A stretch of DNA of 64,000 bases, from the NCBI GenBank assembly GCA_018350325.1, contig JAEVLN010000008.1, positions 1,860,001 to 1,924,000 of the forward strand, given 5' to 3'. Shown piece after piece: positions 36,001-46,930 of the stretch; the stretch's first letter is position 1; each line of letters begins with the position of its first letter. The DNA comes from Globodera rostochiensis (taxonomy: Eukaryota; Nematoda; Chromadorea; Rhabditida; Heteroderidae). The notes under the pieces were generated by a model. That model worked only from the letters and a program-made list of their open reading frames with translations. It searched no databases and was not told where the DNA came from. The position numbers and the translations under genes were made by a program.

Positions 36001-36692
36001 AATGCGGGGGCATGTCTAGCCTGCATGGGACGGTCGGGGTCCGTGTTGATTGCCCAACAGAGTCCGGTCAACGTCCACAAAGGTCTAAAGTCCTTCGGCG
36101 AACATTGACTTCCGTTTGGAAGTTCGCATCGCACAATCATCCGACTTCGCTGATGCGCCGCAGTGCGAAGAAATCGCCCTTTTGAAAATGTTTTAATTCG
36201 ATTAACACTTTCGGCAAAGAAATCAAAACAACCCGCGTCCATGTCCCAGCTATTCAGCATCACCTTAAGGCTTAAGCAATTCTATTCAAACTCAAATGCC
36301 GATCTCCATAAACTCAGAAGCAGAAACTCGCCCTGTCGAATACGTCCGATTCGTTCAGCTGCCGTCTAAACCAGTTTGGCGCCGAACTGTTTGGACGCCT
36401 TCCCTGAATGTTTTCTCCGGTCAGCCAACTGAGTCGGTTCTGGTTGTTATTGCAGACGGCGATCACCGGAAAGGCCAGCGACTCGGGGTACATGGCGATG
36501 ATGTTGGTGGCAACCTTTTGGAAGATCGTAAGCCGACTTACTATTCCTTTTTCACACCTTTGATATACCAATTATTAAATAACAATTTAAACCCACTGGG
36601 GTCAGCCAATACATCATCGCTTGCGCACCGATTTGGTAGAAGCAAAGACAGATGAACAGGATGATCAGTACAAGCCAAGTGTACCTTAGCAT
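33032..36692 (-). CDS. DEG/ENaC (amiloride-sensitive type) sodium channel subunit
   Basis: Two-helix cation channel subunit. It starts at 36692 with MLRYTWLVLIILFICLCFYQ (TM1; exon 36692-36597, then an exon at KVATNIIAMYPESLAFPVIA). Ectodomain blocks typical of the family follow: FPVIAVCNNNQ, DFRPLWTLTGLCWAIN, ALRLLVNVERYE, IPFWMRQVD, YLGEVERRCNCSM, TPCNVLQYFDCVQAVLEWAK and CPVPCE, then YTAWQDMNELPANIFP. TM2 with the selectivity filter is GATMSLFLGASMLTIIEVLY (G-A-S), followed by a short basic tail ending at 33032. The cytoplasmic His-Gly motif normally before TM1 is absent, so an upstream exon may be missing. The stretch between CPVPCE and TM2 is far longer than usual and includes an acidic run (DEEDDDEANDSGEEDEE). 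Gating is unknown. Confidence 0.88.
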
Positions 36693-37417
36693 TGTTTAGT
36701 CCCTTTAGAAGCATACTCAGATTAAGACGAACGTCCTCCCCCCCCCCCCCCCCCCCCCCCTAAAGAGCTTCTGAACCAACGACTCTCGACAAATCCGATT
36801 AACGCCCCCCCCCACGCCACCGCTTCCCCCCGCTACAATTTAACCCTTTCGCTTCATTTACTTTTCAATTCCCCTCCCCTCGTCTGAAATGCGTCTTCGC
36901 CTTTTTTATGTGTTTAAAATTGTCCAAACGGCGATCATTGCATTTTGCCTTTGGCGACTGCTCTCTGAGACGTTAATTTGCGGCTCCTTTGTCAGTGTGA
37001 AGGTCTGCCGGCCAAAGCCTCTTTCATCTTCCATTAATTTATAAGGTACCGTTCCATCACGGAATTCGTGGGGCCTGCGAGGGATTGTTCTTTTATGTTT
37101 ATCCGAAAACGCCTTCAGTCGGAGACAAACAGCCAAAGGTCGGGTGGATGATTGAATGCCAGAGAAACATTGTCAAATTGTTCAGAATCGACCCCAACTT
37201 CGCCTTTGGTGGTTTTTCGAGGGGTCCAATTTTCTTCCATCGCCGCCAACTCAGCAGGAAGTTGAGAGACTGGTGGAGGAAGTGAAGAAGGAATTGAACG
37301 CTGGATCGAGAAGGTGGAGGAGGACGACATGGATTCACCAGGAGGACAAGTTACGTGAAAAGAGGTGACTGCTGAAAGGCTAGAGAGTTTCAAACTCCAA
37401 TCGATTCAGAAACTTTG
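36693..37417. other. unresolved stretch, possible 5' exons
   Basis: Holds a run of about 22 C near 36739-36760 and open frames on both strands at 37085-37395. Minus-strand SSSSTFSIQRSIPSSLPPPV could be a 5' exon of the channel gene. The plus strand could hold the 5' exon of the gene at 37418. I could not decide. Confidence 0.35.
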
Positions 37418-38216
37418 GACGGATTTTAGTTGGAAAGGAAAAGAACAATAACGACGGTAAAACAATTGAAGATAATCGTCGTTATGATGCTTTTGATGAT
37501 GGGACAAAGTTGTTTTGCTATAAAGTAAGGAGGCAATTTGTCTGTGAATTGATGGTCTTCTTGCCCATCTTCGAACAGTTCAACTTGCAAGGCTCGTCGT
37601 CGGCGGAGGCGCTGAGCCTTCAACAGACTAAAGGCGGCAGTCCGCCGCCGGTCATTCTGGGCAACCGGAGTGTGGTTACCGTCGCGTTTGCTTTGGCCCA
37701 TTTTCTTTTGCTCTTTGCGCAAATTTTTTTGCTGCACTGTCTGGATGAGGACAATTTCGAGCAGAAGCGGGGAAAATTGGTTTTTGCCGCCGATCTTCCC
37801 AACCAATCATTCCCTTACTTTCACAGTTTCTCGAATTGTTTGTACTCATTTTGGGCTGTTTGAGTTGGTTAATTGTTTTTTTATTGACTCTGCGCACAGA
37901 ATTCGATTGGGACGCCATGTGGTTGTGCACCAACTTCAGACCAAAGCTACTCAGCATGGTCATTATCATCCAGGTGCTGTTGCTGTGGATTTAAGAGTTA
38001 GCAAATGTTTTTTCCAAAAGCCTGGTCGAGACTCTCGTACAGAATTAGATCTTTTTTTCAGTGTAATGATGTGCAAAATTGCAGGTTGTCGCTGCTGTCC
38101 TAATCCTTATGAGCGTTTTGGAAGGAATTCGTGTTTTCCTCAGAATGCAAAAGTACGACAGACTGATCGAACGGATGAAGCAAGGGAAGCTCAGCAAGTA
38201 CAGACCAAGAGCCTAA
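37418..38216 (+). CDS. Small multi-pass membrane protein, 5' end uncertain
   Basis: Exons from about 37418 (GRRYDAFDD-like acidic stretch ending KLFCYK), 37580-37780, about 37829-37973 and 38084-38216 join in phase. Helices: VVTVAFALAHFLLLFAQIFL, FLELFVLILGCLSWLIVFLL and LLSMVIIIQVVAAVLILMSV. The C-terminus is basic (YDRLIERMKQGKLSKYRPRA). The protein is not recognised. Its stop overlaps the stop of a doubtful minus-strand gene. The first exon begins after a TTTTAG acceptor, so the start codon lies upstream and was not located. Confidence 0.55.
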
Positions 38217-38990
38217 TTAATGCCTATAAATACCCTTCGTTGGTTATTTTCTCGCGCTGAGTCTAAATTCTGAAAATATTAAAAATGACCTCGTGCAGCG
38301 ATTTTTGGAAGACAGGTGCTTGACCCCGTCGATGTTGGCGGCTTCGAAGATCGTAAAAATGACCGGTCTGTCCGTTCCATCGTCCTCCATCAGAAGCTTC
38401 ATCAGCTCATCGGCCGTCGTTTGGGCATTCTCAGCAAACGGTGCAATTTGCCTGAAAAAAACATAAATTTTGACAGAAAGATCCTTTTAAATTACATTTG
38501 CACGTCTTTCCTATTCGCTTCTCCTTCACTCGCAATAGAAATGGTTGGCACGGAAGAGTTTTGTCTCTTCGGCGTTGTTTGGGCGTTCGAACGGACTTCA
38601 AATGATGGGTCAACGGGGGGAGAGGGCGGCGGGTCGGAGAAGAGTGGCGGCGCTCTTCAACAAAGTTGGGACGATGTACTGCTTGATGGACCCGACAAAC
38701 CGTCGAGGGGTTCTGTTGGTGTCGCGAACCGGTCGTGGAGAGCGTCGGACAATGGATCCGACGGGTCGCAATCGGTTTCCAGTTGCGTTGCCTAACTCCC
38801 TAGCCAACGAATGCGACCAATTCGAGGCAGTCTCTAAGGGCGCCGAGTCTAAAAGCGGAAAGAGACCAATTAGGACTTTGCTCCCATGCAATGACTGAGC
38901 GGTTGACGGTAGATGTACACGGCACTGGCACCGGACATCGGTCGCTGTCTTTGGATGGGCCTGCCAGCTCGGTCTTGCGCGGACTCCAAG
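38213..38990 (-). CDS. Doubtful Ser/Pro-rich hypothetical gene
   Basis: One stretch (about 38465-38295) reads QIAPFAENAQTTADELMKLL then DGTDRPVIFTIFEAANIDGV, with good coding character, and can be spliced to a short tail ending at 38213. Upstream, PSFEVRSNAQTTPKRQNSSV and DALHDRFATPTEPLDG share one frame, but an in-frame TGA near 38657 interrupts it. It may be a gene with an intron I cannot place, a pseudogene or a sequence error. Family not recognised. Confidence 0.3.
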
Positions 38991-40201
38991 CTGTTCCCCG
39001 CAAAGTGTCGCAATAGGCGATCCGCACCTCGCGTCATCCCCGTTTTTGATTACTTTTTAAAAAAGAGTTTTCAGCGACTGTAGGCGATTTAGTGGGGGGG
39101 GGGGGGAAGTATGAAGCAAAACGTAACTCATTGGCAAATGAACAAAATGCAAATAAAATTAATCGAATTGAAGACGGTAAAGGGGGCCGGCAGAAGACAA
39201 AAGTATTCCGAGAAGCAAAAAAGAAAGAAAGAGCTGCTCTTTTATTATGATTAAGGCACACTCCAAACATCAGCAGCGGTATGTCCCTCGAGGGGAGAAC
39301 GGGCAGAGGCCCTCGTCCCTCACCCTTAGCTGCTAACGCAATCTTTTAATTAGTAATTAATTAATTAGTCGCATTTTCCTTTCCGGCTTTTGGACGTTCG
39401 GTGTTAGCTTATAAGAAAAATAAAAGCTTTTTGCCTTGCATTTTATACTCAACTTTGTAAAAAAACATGTTGTGATATTCAGAGCAGTTAACGAATTCCA
39501 TTTACCATATCGTTTAGTACAATGACTCTGCGAAATGTCCGATTTTTGGCTACTCGGCGAAATGTCCATACACTTTCATTTTGCTTTCCTCAATTCCGTC
39601 ATCCCTAATTTTCATCAGCCGATGGACCGCCGGTAATCAAACCAGCAAGCGAAGAATTCAATAATTTCCTTAGAGTGGCGCACGTTGTTTGGTATTTAAT
39701 GAGATGGACGATCATTAGAGGGAATTTAATTAATGGGCCCATTTAATTTCCGCCAACTCTCACTTTCCCAAAATTAGCCATTTATATTTAAACGAATATC
39801 ATATTTTAACACAGGATAAGAGGCATTAATGTTGCAAGCAGGCGCGTATCCGGTGGGGGCATGCCTCATCCCCCCCCCCGAAATGTTTTTTGAGAAAAAA
39901 TGCCCCCCCCCTAAAAACAGAAGATTTTTTGGAAAATTTGGCTTAATAAAAATGCACCCCTAAAAATCGACTTTTCCGCCAACTGCCCTCATCCCGAAAT
40001 TTTTTTTTCTGGATACGCGCTTGGCTTGCAAGTGATAAATAGAATGCGAAAAAATACTCAAAAACGGATCAGCAAAACAGAGGTCATTAATTGTTATACT
40101 ATCCCATAGACATACAATCGATAGGAGGAGATTTTTACACGGATTTTGAGAAAATGGACAAATGTAGGAAGCGAAATAGAAAATACCGAAGGAAAGGGAG
40201 G
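38991..40201. other. intergenic with a MITE
   Basis: AT-rich DNA with a poly(G) run near 39094-39106 and the small inverted-repeat element at 39842-40020. No gene supported. Confidence 0.5.
39842..40020. mobile_element. MITE, family M1 copy 1
   Basis: Terminal inverted repeat GCGCGTATCC at 39842-39851 and GGATACGCGC at 40011-40020. The interior has C-runs, TTGAGAAAAAATGC and CCCCTAAAAATCGACTTT, shared with the copy at 61326-61557. TTGCAAG occurs just outside both ends. No coding capacity. A truncated relative starts near 44163 (GGCAGGCGCATATGC). Confidence 0.75.
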
Positions 40202-41625
40202 TCAACCCAACCGAGGGAAAAGGTTGTCCATGTGGTCGATGATGTACCGGTAGGACTTCCCCTTCTCGACCGATGGCCCACCACTTCTGTAGACGGTCAC
40301 CACCCCTCTCGGATTCACCATAAACATAGTCTGGACCGACAACATTTCATAGGCTAACTTGTCGCTCGGTTGGTTCCCGAACGCGGCGAAGAAAGGGTTG
40401 CGCACTTTACGCCTGACGTCGTTCCGTCTTCTGCTGCTGTTGCCGATATTTGTCCGGTCGCCTCGGGGTTCGTTGTACAAATCCTTTAAAATTAAATGCG
40501 TCACTTCTACACCAGAATGGAAATACCTTCAGCCGCTGCATGCAGCTGACTTTGATTCTTTGCGGATCTTTCATAGCCGTTTTCAGTGCCTTTCCTAAAG
40601 GTTCGGGTGAAAGCAGAAGCGGCCCGGACGGCATTTTCAGGCGCCTCAGAAACTTCCGTGTCAGAGTTCCGACCGAAGCGGGCCTTGCGGAGAGGTAAAG
40701 GACTTTGTAGCCCCTCTGTTTGATTCTTCCGTACAAACTGCGGACGTCCCGCTGAATCCATGCCTTTCCTAAATTCAGCCCATAACATTTTCCAATTTTT
40801 GCAATCACCCAAATCAGCCATTGCCTACCTATAGGCGTCACGGTGGAAGTGTTTTTAATACTTATAATACTAGTGGATCCGGAATCCTGGTATATTCGTC
40901 GAAGGACCAGGATCAGAATATCCTGATATCCGGATTTTTAATTTTTATCCTGGTAGGGTTTTCATGTAATTGTTTTGGTTTGAGAAATGATTCAAATTTA
41001 AAAAAAAAATTTACCAAATTTTCTCTATAAAATTGTGGGGTTTTCCGTGACAAAATGAAATATGGGAAACTCATCGCTCTTATGAAAATTACAAATTCTG
41101 TAAAATATTTTAAAAAAAGCAAAACGTTTGGCTTTTCCCAATTTTTTATTTCTTTTTTTCCCCTTCGTTCGTTTTGCCGTCCTCCCCCACCCATCGGAAC
41201 TCACCAAGGATCATTCCCCACACGTCGCTCTTCGTTACCGTCCCGTCAATGTCAGAAACGACCAATTTGGTGGTGCTGTCCCAATAATACAGAAAACAGT
41301 ACAAGCTCAACGTTCGTCCTTTCCAATCTTCGACAGAAAATCGGACAGAATAGCGTCCTTTCTTTCCGAGAATGTCCACCAGCGGATTCAGATTCATCTT
41401 CCGTTCATCCACAATTCCGTTTTGGTTCGTCCTCAATTCCATTCCGTCGATTATCTTTCCATTAACGGTCATCTCAACAGGAAGCCCTTCCGGTCGCCTT
41501 TGTCCTTTCTCGGGGAAGATTCCGCTTCCAAAATGCACGAAGAGGGGAGTGGAGCTCAGTGTTCCGTCCGGAAGGTATTTTATTACGATGCAATCAGAGG
41601 CGCCTGATTTGGTGTAAAAATTCAT
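40202..41625 (-). CDS. Compact lipin (phosphatidate phosphatase), 314 aa
   Basis: Exons 41625-41205, 40768-40527 and 40483-40202 join exactly into 315 codons. Lipins dephosphorylate phosphatidic acid to diacylglycerol at ER and nuclear membranes. Residues 1 to about 75 match the N-LIP domain (DCIVIKYLPDGTLSSTPLFV, then VEMTVNGKIIDGMELR). Within 20 residues the C-LIP/LNS2 domain begins: YSVRFSVEDWKGRTLSLYCF, then VVSDIDGTVTKSDVWG with the catalytic DxDGT motif, GYKVLYLSARP, MPSGPLLLSPEPL and PFFAAFGNQPSDKLAYEMLS. The long middle region of normal lipins (several hundred residues) is absent. The start Met directly follows TTTATTTAAG, a possible acceptor, so a short upstream exon with the membrane-binding helix may exist. 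The C-terminus continues past the domain with HMDNLFPRLG. Confidence 0.85.
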
Positions 41626-42282
41626 CTTAAATAAAAATTGTATTGAATTCTTGTCTGAAAAGAACCACCAGATTACCCAACTAGCCGATTTTCTCAATTT
41701 GGCAACGAAGAAGTGAATCGTCTATAATTTTAATAGAGTTAGGACCTGTACCCGTATACAGTCGGTACGGGTACAGACTGCCATTCCGAGATACATTAGG
41801 TCATCTCTAGATAACGGATTTTTAGTTTTTAAACTATTTTTTCCCTGAAAGCGCCTCATGGACGGCAAAAAAGGGGAAAAAAGCGAATTACATTTGCGCA
41901 AATCGTAACGCCAAAATCATTTAAACACATTGACAGACAACCTCTAATGACGCGGCAGACACAATGATGTCAGACACTATATCCCCGACATCGAATTTGC
42001 TTAATTTTTAAGGCCATGTAACACAGCTCATTGGTTGTATTTCGCGACCAAATTTTGCAGACATTCTTCTAGTGACCCCAGCTATTCTAACCAAAATTTG
42101 GTGGAATTTAGAGCTTTTTGAAAACATCGATGTTTGCGGTGATCTTTTAAAACAATTTTTTTAAGCTTGTTTGCTGAAAAGTGTTAAGAAAAATTTTGAT
42201 TTGAGCTTAAAGATTTTGCTTTTGGATAGACAATTAAGTTGGCAAACTCTGTGCAAAAAATCAGAAAAATCTGCACATTTAA

Positions 42283-42720
42283 AACCCCCCCCCCTACCCT
42301 TCCCTATCTCCCCCCCCCCCTACCCTATCCCCCCCTACCCTATCTCCCCCCCCCCACTACCCTATCTCCCCCCCCACTACCCTATCTCCCCCCCCCACTA
42401 CCCTATCTCCCCCCCCCTACCCTATCTCCCCCCCCACTACCCTATCTCCCCCCCCCACTACCCTATCTCCCCCCCCCTACCCTATCCCCCCCTACCCTAT
42501 CTCCCCCCCCCCTCCCCCCACTACCCTATTCCCCCCCCACTACCCTATCTCCCCCCCCCACTACCCTATCTCCCCCCCCCCTACCCTACCCCCCCTACCC
42601 TATCTCCCCCCCCCCTCCCCCCACTACCCTTCCCTATCTCCCCCCCCACTACACTATTTCCCCCCCCCCTTCTCTATCTCCCCCCCCCACTACCCTATCT
42701 CCCCCCACTACCCTATCTCC
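42283..42720. repeat. CTACCCTATCTC(C)n minisatellite, block 1
   Basis: About 20-bp units of ACTACCCTATCT followed by 6-10 C. The same array continues at 43543-43696 and 44717-45081, so the three blocks were one locus split by insertions. Confidence 0.95.
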
Positions 42721-43540
42721 GGTAAAAGGACGACTCGTTCCCCGCCAACTCGTTCACCCCCAACTCGTTCCCCACCCCCAACTCGTTCGTTCCCTTTTAC
42801 CCAACTCGTTCCCTTTTACCCAACTCGTTCCCTTTTACCCAACTCGTTCTCTTTTACCCAACTCGTTCTCTTTTACCCAACTCGTTCCCTTTACCCCGAC
42901 TTTAAAAAAAAAATTGTGTTTTCCAAAGTCGATAAAAAGGTCTTTTTAGGGGTATACCGGCTTGTAGAATCCGATTCTGGCCTTCATTTTTATCATTTCT
43001 GAACCCCTAACCCAAATTTGAACAATTGGTCGAACAAAAAATTTTTTTTTCAAAATTTTTTTTTTGTTTTTAGATCGTTAAGAGATACAAAAGGATGTAA
43101 GGATGATCGGGAGAGTAAAGGAATGTACTTTTTGAAAATTTTTGTTACAGAAATCAATTTTGAAAAAAAAAATTTTTTTCTCAAAATTTTTCGATTTCGG
43201 CTTTGGGGTTCGGAACTGGAGCAAAATAGTAACCCTAGAACCCTCCAAACCCCTGGTAATAACTTTTAAACGACTTAAAAACAAAGTTTTTTTTTGAAAA
43301 AAAACATTTTTTTTTTCGAAAAATTGTTCGAATTCGGGTTAGGGGTCCGCCATACGCAACAAAGGAGCTTGGGCCCGTGTTTTCCCACTAATTTTGAAGA
43401 CTTTTTAGGAGTTTAAAGCCTTTTTTATACAGGGGAACGAGTTGGGTAAAAGGGAACGAGTTGGGTAAAAGGGAACGAGTTGGGGGTGGGGAACGAGTTG
43501 GGGGTGAACGAGTTGGCGGGGAACGAGTTGGGTGCCGTTC
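42721..43540. mobile_element. Foldback-like element B (AACTCGTTCCC arms)
   Basis: Left arm 42721-42895 carries about nine tandem CCAACTCGTTC motifs. The right arm 43434-43540 carries the reverse complement (GAACGAGTTGG) in mirrored order with the same spacers, about 100 bp of near-perfect inverted repeat. The middle (42900-43430) is AT-rich with poly(T)/poly(A) runs and no gene. It is inserted within the C-rich minisatellite; CCCTATCTCC borders both ends, but the array background prevents calling a target duplication. Confidence 0.8.
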
Positions 43541-43542
43541 CC

Positions 43543-43696
43543 TATCTCCCCCCCCCCCCCACTACCCTATCTCCCCCCCCCCCCCCCCACTACCCTATTT
43601 CCCCCCCCACTACCCTATCTCCCTCCCCCCTACCCTATCTCCCCCCCCCCCACTACCCTATCTCCCCCCCCCCCACTACCCTATTTCCCCCCCCAC
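43543..43696. repeat. CTACCCTATCTC(C)n minisatellite, block 2
   Basis: Continuation of the array at 42283-42720, between elements B and C. Confidence 0.95.
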
Positions 43697-43698
43697 TA

Positions 43699-44716
43699 GG
43701 GTTCGGACGGGCGCCCGGTTCGGGCGGGCAACGGGCGGGCATTTGGCCGGGCGGGCGCCCGACTTGGAAATATTCGATCCGGGCTAAAGCCCGGTATTCG
43801 CCCGGCAAAGCCCGCCCGGACAAAAAATCAAAAAAAGCCCGCCCGGCAAAGCCCGCCCGGCCCCTTTTAGGTAGCCCGGAAAAAAGCCCGCCCGGCCCCA
43901 AAAAACCGAATATTTTCCGAATATTTTTATGTCATTTTTGCATGTTCGTATTTTTAAATTAACTTCCAACAGGATGCCAAACTATTATAAATAAAAGCAA
44001 TAAATACATCGCACAGTTATAGTACTATTATAAATGCAATTTATATTTGTTGATTTTCTTTTAATCATTTCTTAATTATGCCGAGAGGCGCCGTCGAGGA
44101 AATTTTAATTTTTGACTCTATTGTTAAGTTTGAAAATACGGTACTTTTTTAAAGGGTTTTAGGCAGGCGCATATGCAGGGAGTGGATGCCCCGTCCGAAA
44201 TGTTTTTTGAGAACAAAACCATGTAGGGAACCCCTTTGCTTTGCAAAATTCGTAATTTTTGGACCAATTTTCTTTACAAATCTCATCAAAAATCAAAAAA
44301 ATTCCTCGCATTCGTAAAAACTTCAAAAAAAGGTACCGTATTTTTAAATTTTGGATGAAAATCTCTTAACAAATTGAGTAAAAAATTCAAAAATTATTAC
44401 GATATTTACGATTACGATACGATACACCATCCCTTGTCTATATCGTACATGATCAGGAATGATCAATCTCTAACTTTTAAGCTGTTTCAAAAAAATTTTT
44501 AAATATTCGCCCGGTATTCGGATTTTTTCCAAAATCCGGGCTAAAGCCCGGTATTCGCCCGGCAAAGCCCGCCCGGAGGAAAAACCAAAAAATATTCGCC
44601 CGGCAAAGCCCGCCCGGACAAAAAATCGAAAAAAGCCCGCCCGGAAAAGCCCGCCCGGCCACTTTCGGGTTGCCCGGAAAAAAGCCCGCCCGGCCCCAAC
44701 CCGATTATCCGAACCC
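43699..44716. mobile_element. Element C with TA duplication and GC-rich arms
   Basis: A 1,018-bp insertion in the minisatellite, bounded by TA (43697-43698, 44717-44718) and by the short inverted end GGGTTCGGA / TCCGAACCC. Both arms hold repeated GCCCGCCCGGCAAAGCCC and CGGGCTAAAGCCCGG motifs, about 230 bp on each side. The middle is AT-rich and noncoding and carries a degenerate palindromic repeat near 44084. TA duplication is typical of Tc1/mariner-type insertion. Confidence 0.75.
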
Positions 44717-45081
44717 TACCCCCCACTACCCTATCTCCCCCCCCCCTACCCTATCCCCCCCCCCCCACTACCCTATCTCCCCCCCCCCCCACTACCCTAA
44801 TTTCCCCCCCACTACCCTATCTCCCCCCCCCCCCCACTACCCTATCTCCCCCCCCCCCCACTACCTATCTCCCCCCCCCCTACCCTATCTCCCCCCCCCT
44901 ACCCTATCCCCCCCCCCCCACTCCCTATCTCCCCCCCCCCCACTACCCTATTTCCCCCCCCACTACCCTATCTCCCCCCCCCCACTACCCTATCTCCCCC
45001 CCCCCCCCCACTACCCTATTTCCCCCCCCACTACCCTATCCCCCCCCCCCCTACCCTATCTCCCCCCCCCCCACTACCCTA
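44717..45081. repeat. CTACCCTATCTC(C)n minisatellite, block 3
   Basis: Third block of the split array, same unit as at 42283-42720. Confidence 0.95.
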
Positions 45082-46930
45082 CAGTGGTGTGCAAAAGTAA
45101 ATGCGCAAAAATTTTGTTTTTGTTCACCGATTTGTAAAATGATAAAGAAACAATTTGAGAAAGAGTGTTAAGGGCTTTTTTGTAGCATTTTTTGTGGGCT
45201 ACAAAACCTTCAAGAGCAACTATCCCCCTCATTAAAATACTGCTCCACCAAAGTCCGACCACCCCACTTTTTAGTGGTGCAAAAGTAAATGCGCAAAATT
45301 TTTAAAACAAAAAATCAATTTTTTGTTTGGCCCAAAATCCAAAAAAAAATTCATGCGGGCATAACTTTTGATACTGATCAAAAAAGGTAAATGGACTACA
45401 ACACCTCCTTCATGGAGATCCGGAAACCCCAAAATACACTGAAAATGGGGGGTCATTTTGAGAAAAAATCCCTGAGGGCTTGGAAAAAATTTTCTGCAAA
45501 AAGCCGTCACGAGGGATGAATAGCCCACTAAATTCTCTACAAAAGCTGAAAGACCGCTAAGCTCTGCGACTTTTCTCCGATGAGCGTGGGCGTCATGTGC
45601 AACCTGCGCAAGGACCGTCTGCTGGGGCTACCGTAGTACAATAATTTTTAGATGCAAAAAATCGTGATTTCTCATTTGAAATACATGTTTTTAATTGCTT
45701 AATTATTTAAAAACCCTTAAAAACTTATTATTTCCCCCCCCCCTTCCCGCACGGGCAACTCTCACAAAGTGATACAAGGGAAAATGCCAAACATACCGCG
45801 AACTTTAACATTCTTTATTGCCTTTTTTACTGTTGCATTGATTTTGTGTTTAATCAGTGGAAGTGGAAGAGCGTCGTTATTGATGTTGTTATAAGCGCAT
45901 ATAATGGACGAAGTGTCGATAACGATCGTTGAAATAATTATTGGAACTATTAGCATACAAAACGGAGTTGGGCTAATGAGTTTGACAAATTCTTGAAGAA
46001 GGGCCATCAGGAATTGTGGTTTTACCTTTCATTGACGTATTGCTTTTATGATTTTTATTGGCATACACACATATGCATGTATTGACTTTTTGTATTGATG
46101 TAATATTAAATAATTTTATTGATTTGATATGTTGCATGTATATTAATGGTCCTCCGCGGGTCCCACCCAACTCATCCATTACAATTAGAGCTGTTCGAGA
46201 CTTGAAATTTACCGAGAATCGAGAAATGACACCGAGAACCGAGACCGAGAAATGACTCCGAGACTCGAGACCGAGAACGAGACACAAAAAAACCGAGAAA
46301 TTTCTCGACTCGAGAACCGAGAATCTCGAACAACTCTAATTACAATGTTTGACCAAATTAAATAAAACAATATTGGCACTTTTAGAAGCTTTTAACGAAT
46401 TAAAGGTACGTAAGCATAAACTACATAAATGTTTGGACAAAATCAAGCAAATTTCGAAAAACTCTACCTCAAATTTTGGCAGTTTTGCAAAAATAACTTT
46501 TTGGAAAAGCATTGAACCCTCTTGAATTTTTCTACTCAATTAAAGCTTTCTATTGTTTTATTTAGTTTTACATTGCGAAGTATACATACATAGAACTCCA
46601 AACTTTGTAATTGATGAGAATGATTGACGCCGGTTTAAATATTTTTATTTAAATTAGTTGGATTGTGGAGAAAAATGAATTTATATGTATGCACAGCAGT
46701 GTCAATAGATGACACCAAATTAGGATTTCTCATTTCTCAATAACGCTAAAAGAATAATTTTTAAAGGTGCTCGCTGCCTGCGTGAGTTTAACAAGTCAGG
46801 ATTATTGTTTAAAACTGAACCAAAAACTACGGATCATCTTTACTAGTACTTTAAAATATTTTATTCCACGATTTTTGACTTATTCATCTGGTGATAAGTT
46901 TATAAAACTTCGATTATGTGCAGACTTTAG

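Larger units (their letters stand above)
41626..46930. other. 5 kb repeat-dominated region without genes
   Basis: AT-rich DNA, three blocks of a C-rich minisatellite, two transposon-like insertions, and at 45083-45560 a pair of GTGCAAAAGTAAATGCGC motifs. Open frames here are Pro-rich repeat translations. GAGACCGAGAA-type simple repeats occur at 46195-46325. Confidence 0.7.

Noticed and set aside
42171..42949. Pro/Leu/Ser-rich frames up to 236 codons, and similar ones at 43461-45137
   Set aside because: Translations of the CTACCCTATCTC(C)n array, with no start context or domain.
45541..45640. Short GC-rich coding-like patch (LCDFSPMSVGVMCNLRKDRL)
   Set aside because: Under 30 codons, no splice support and no recognised family; possibly an old gene fragment.
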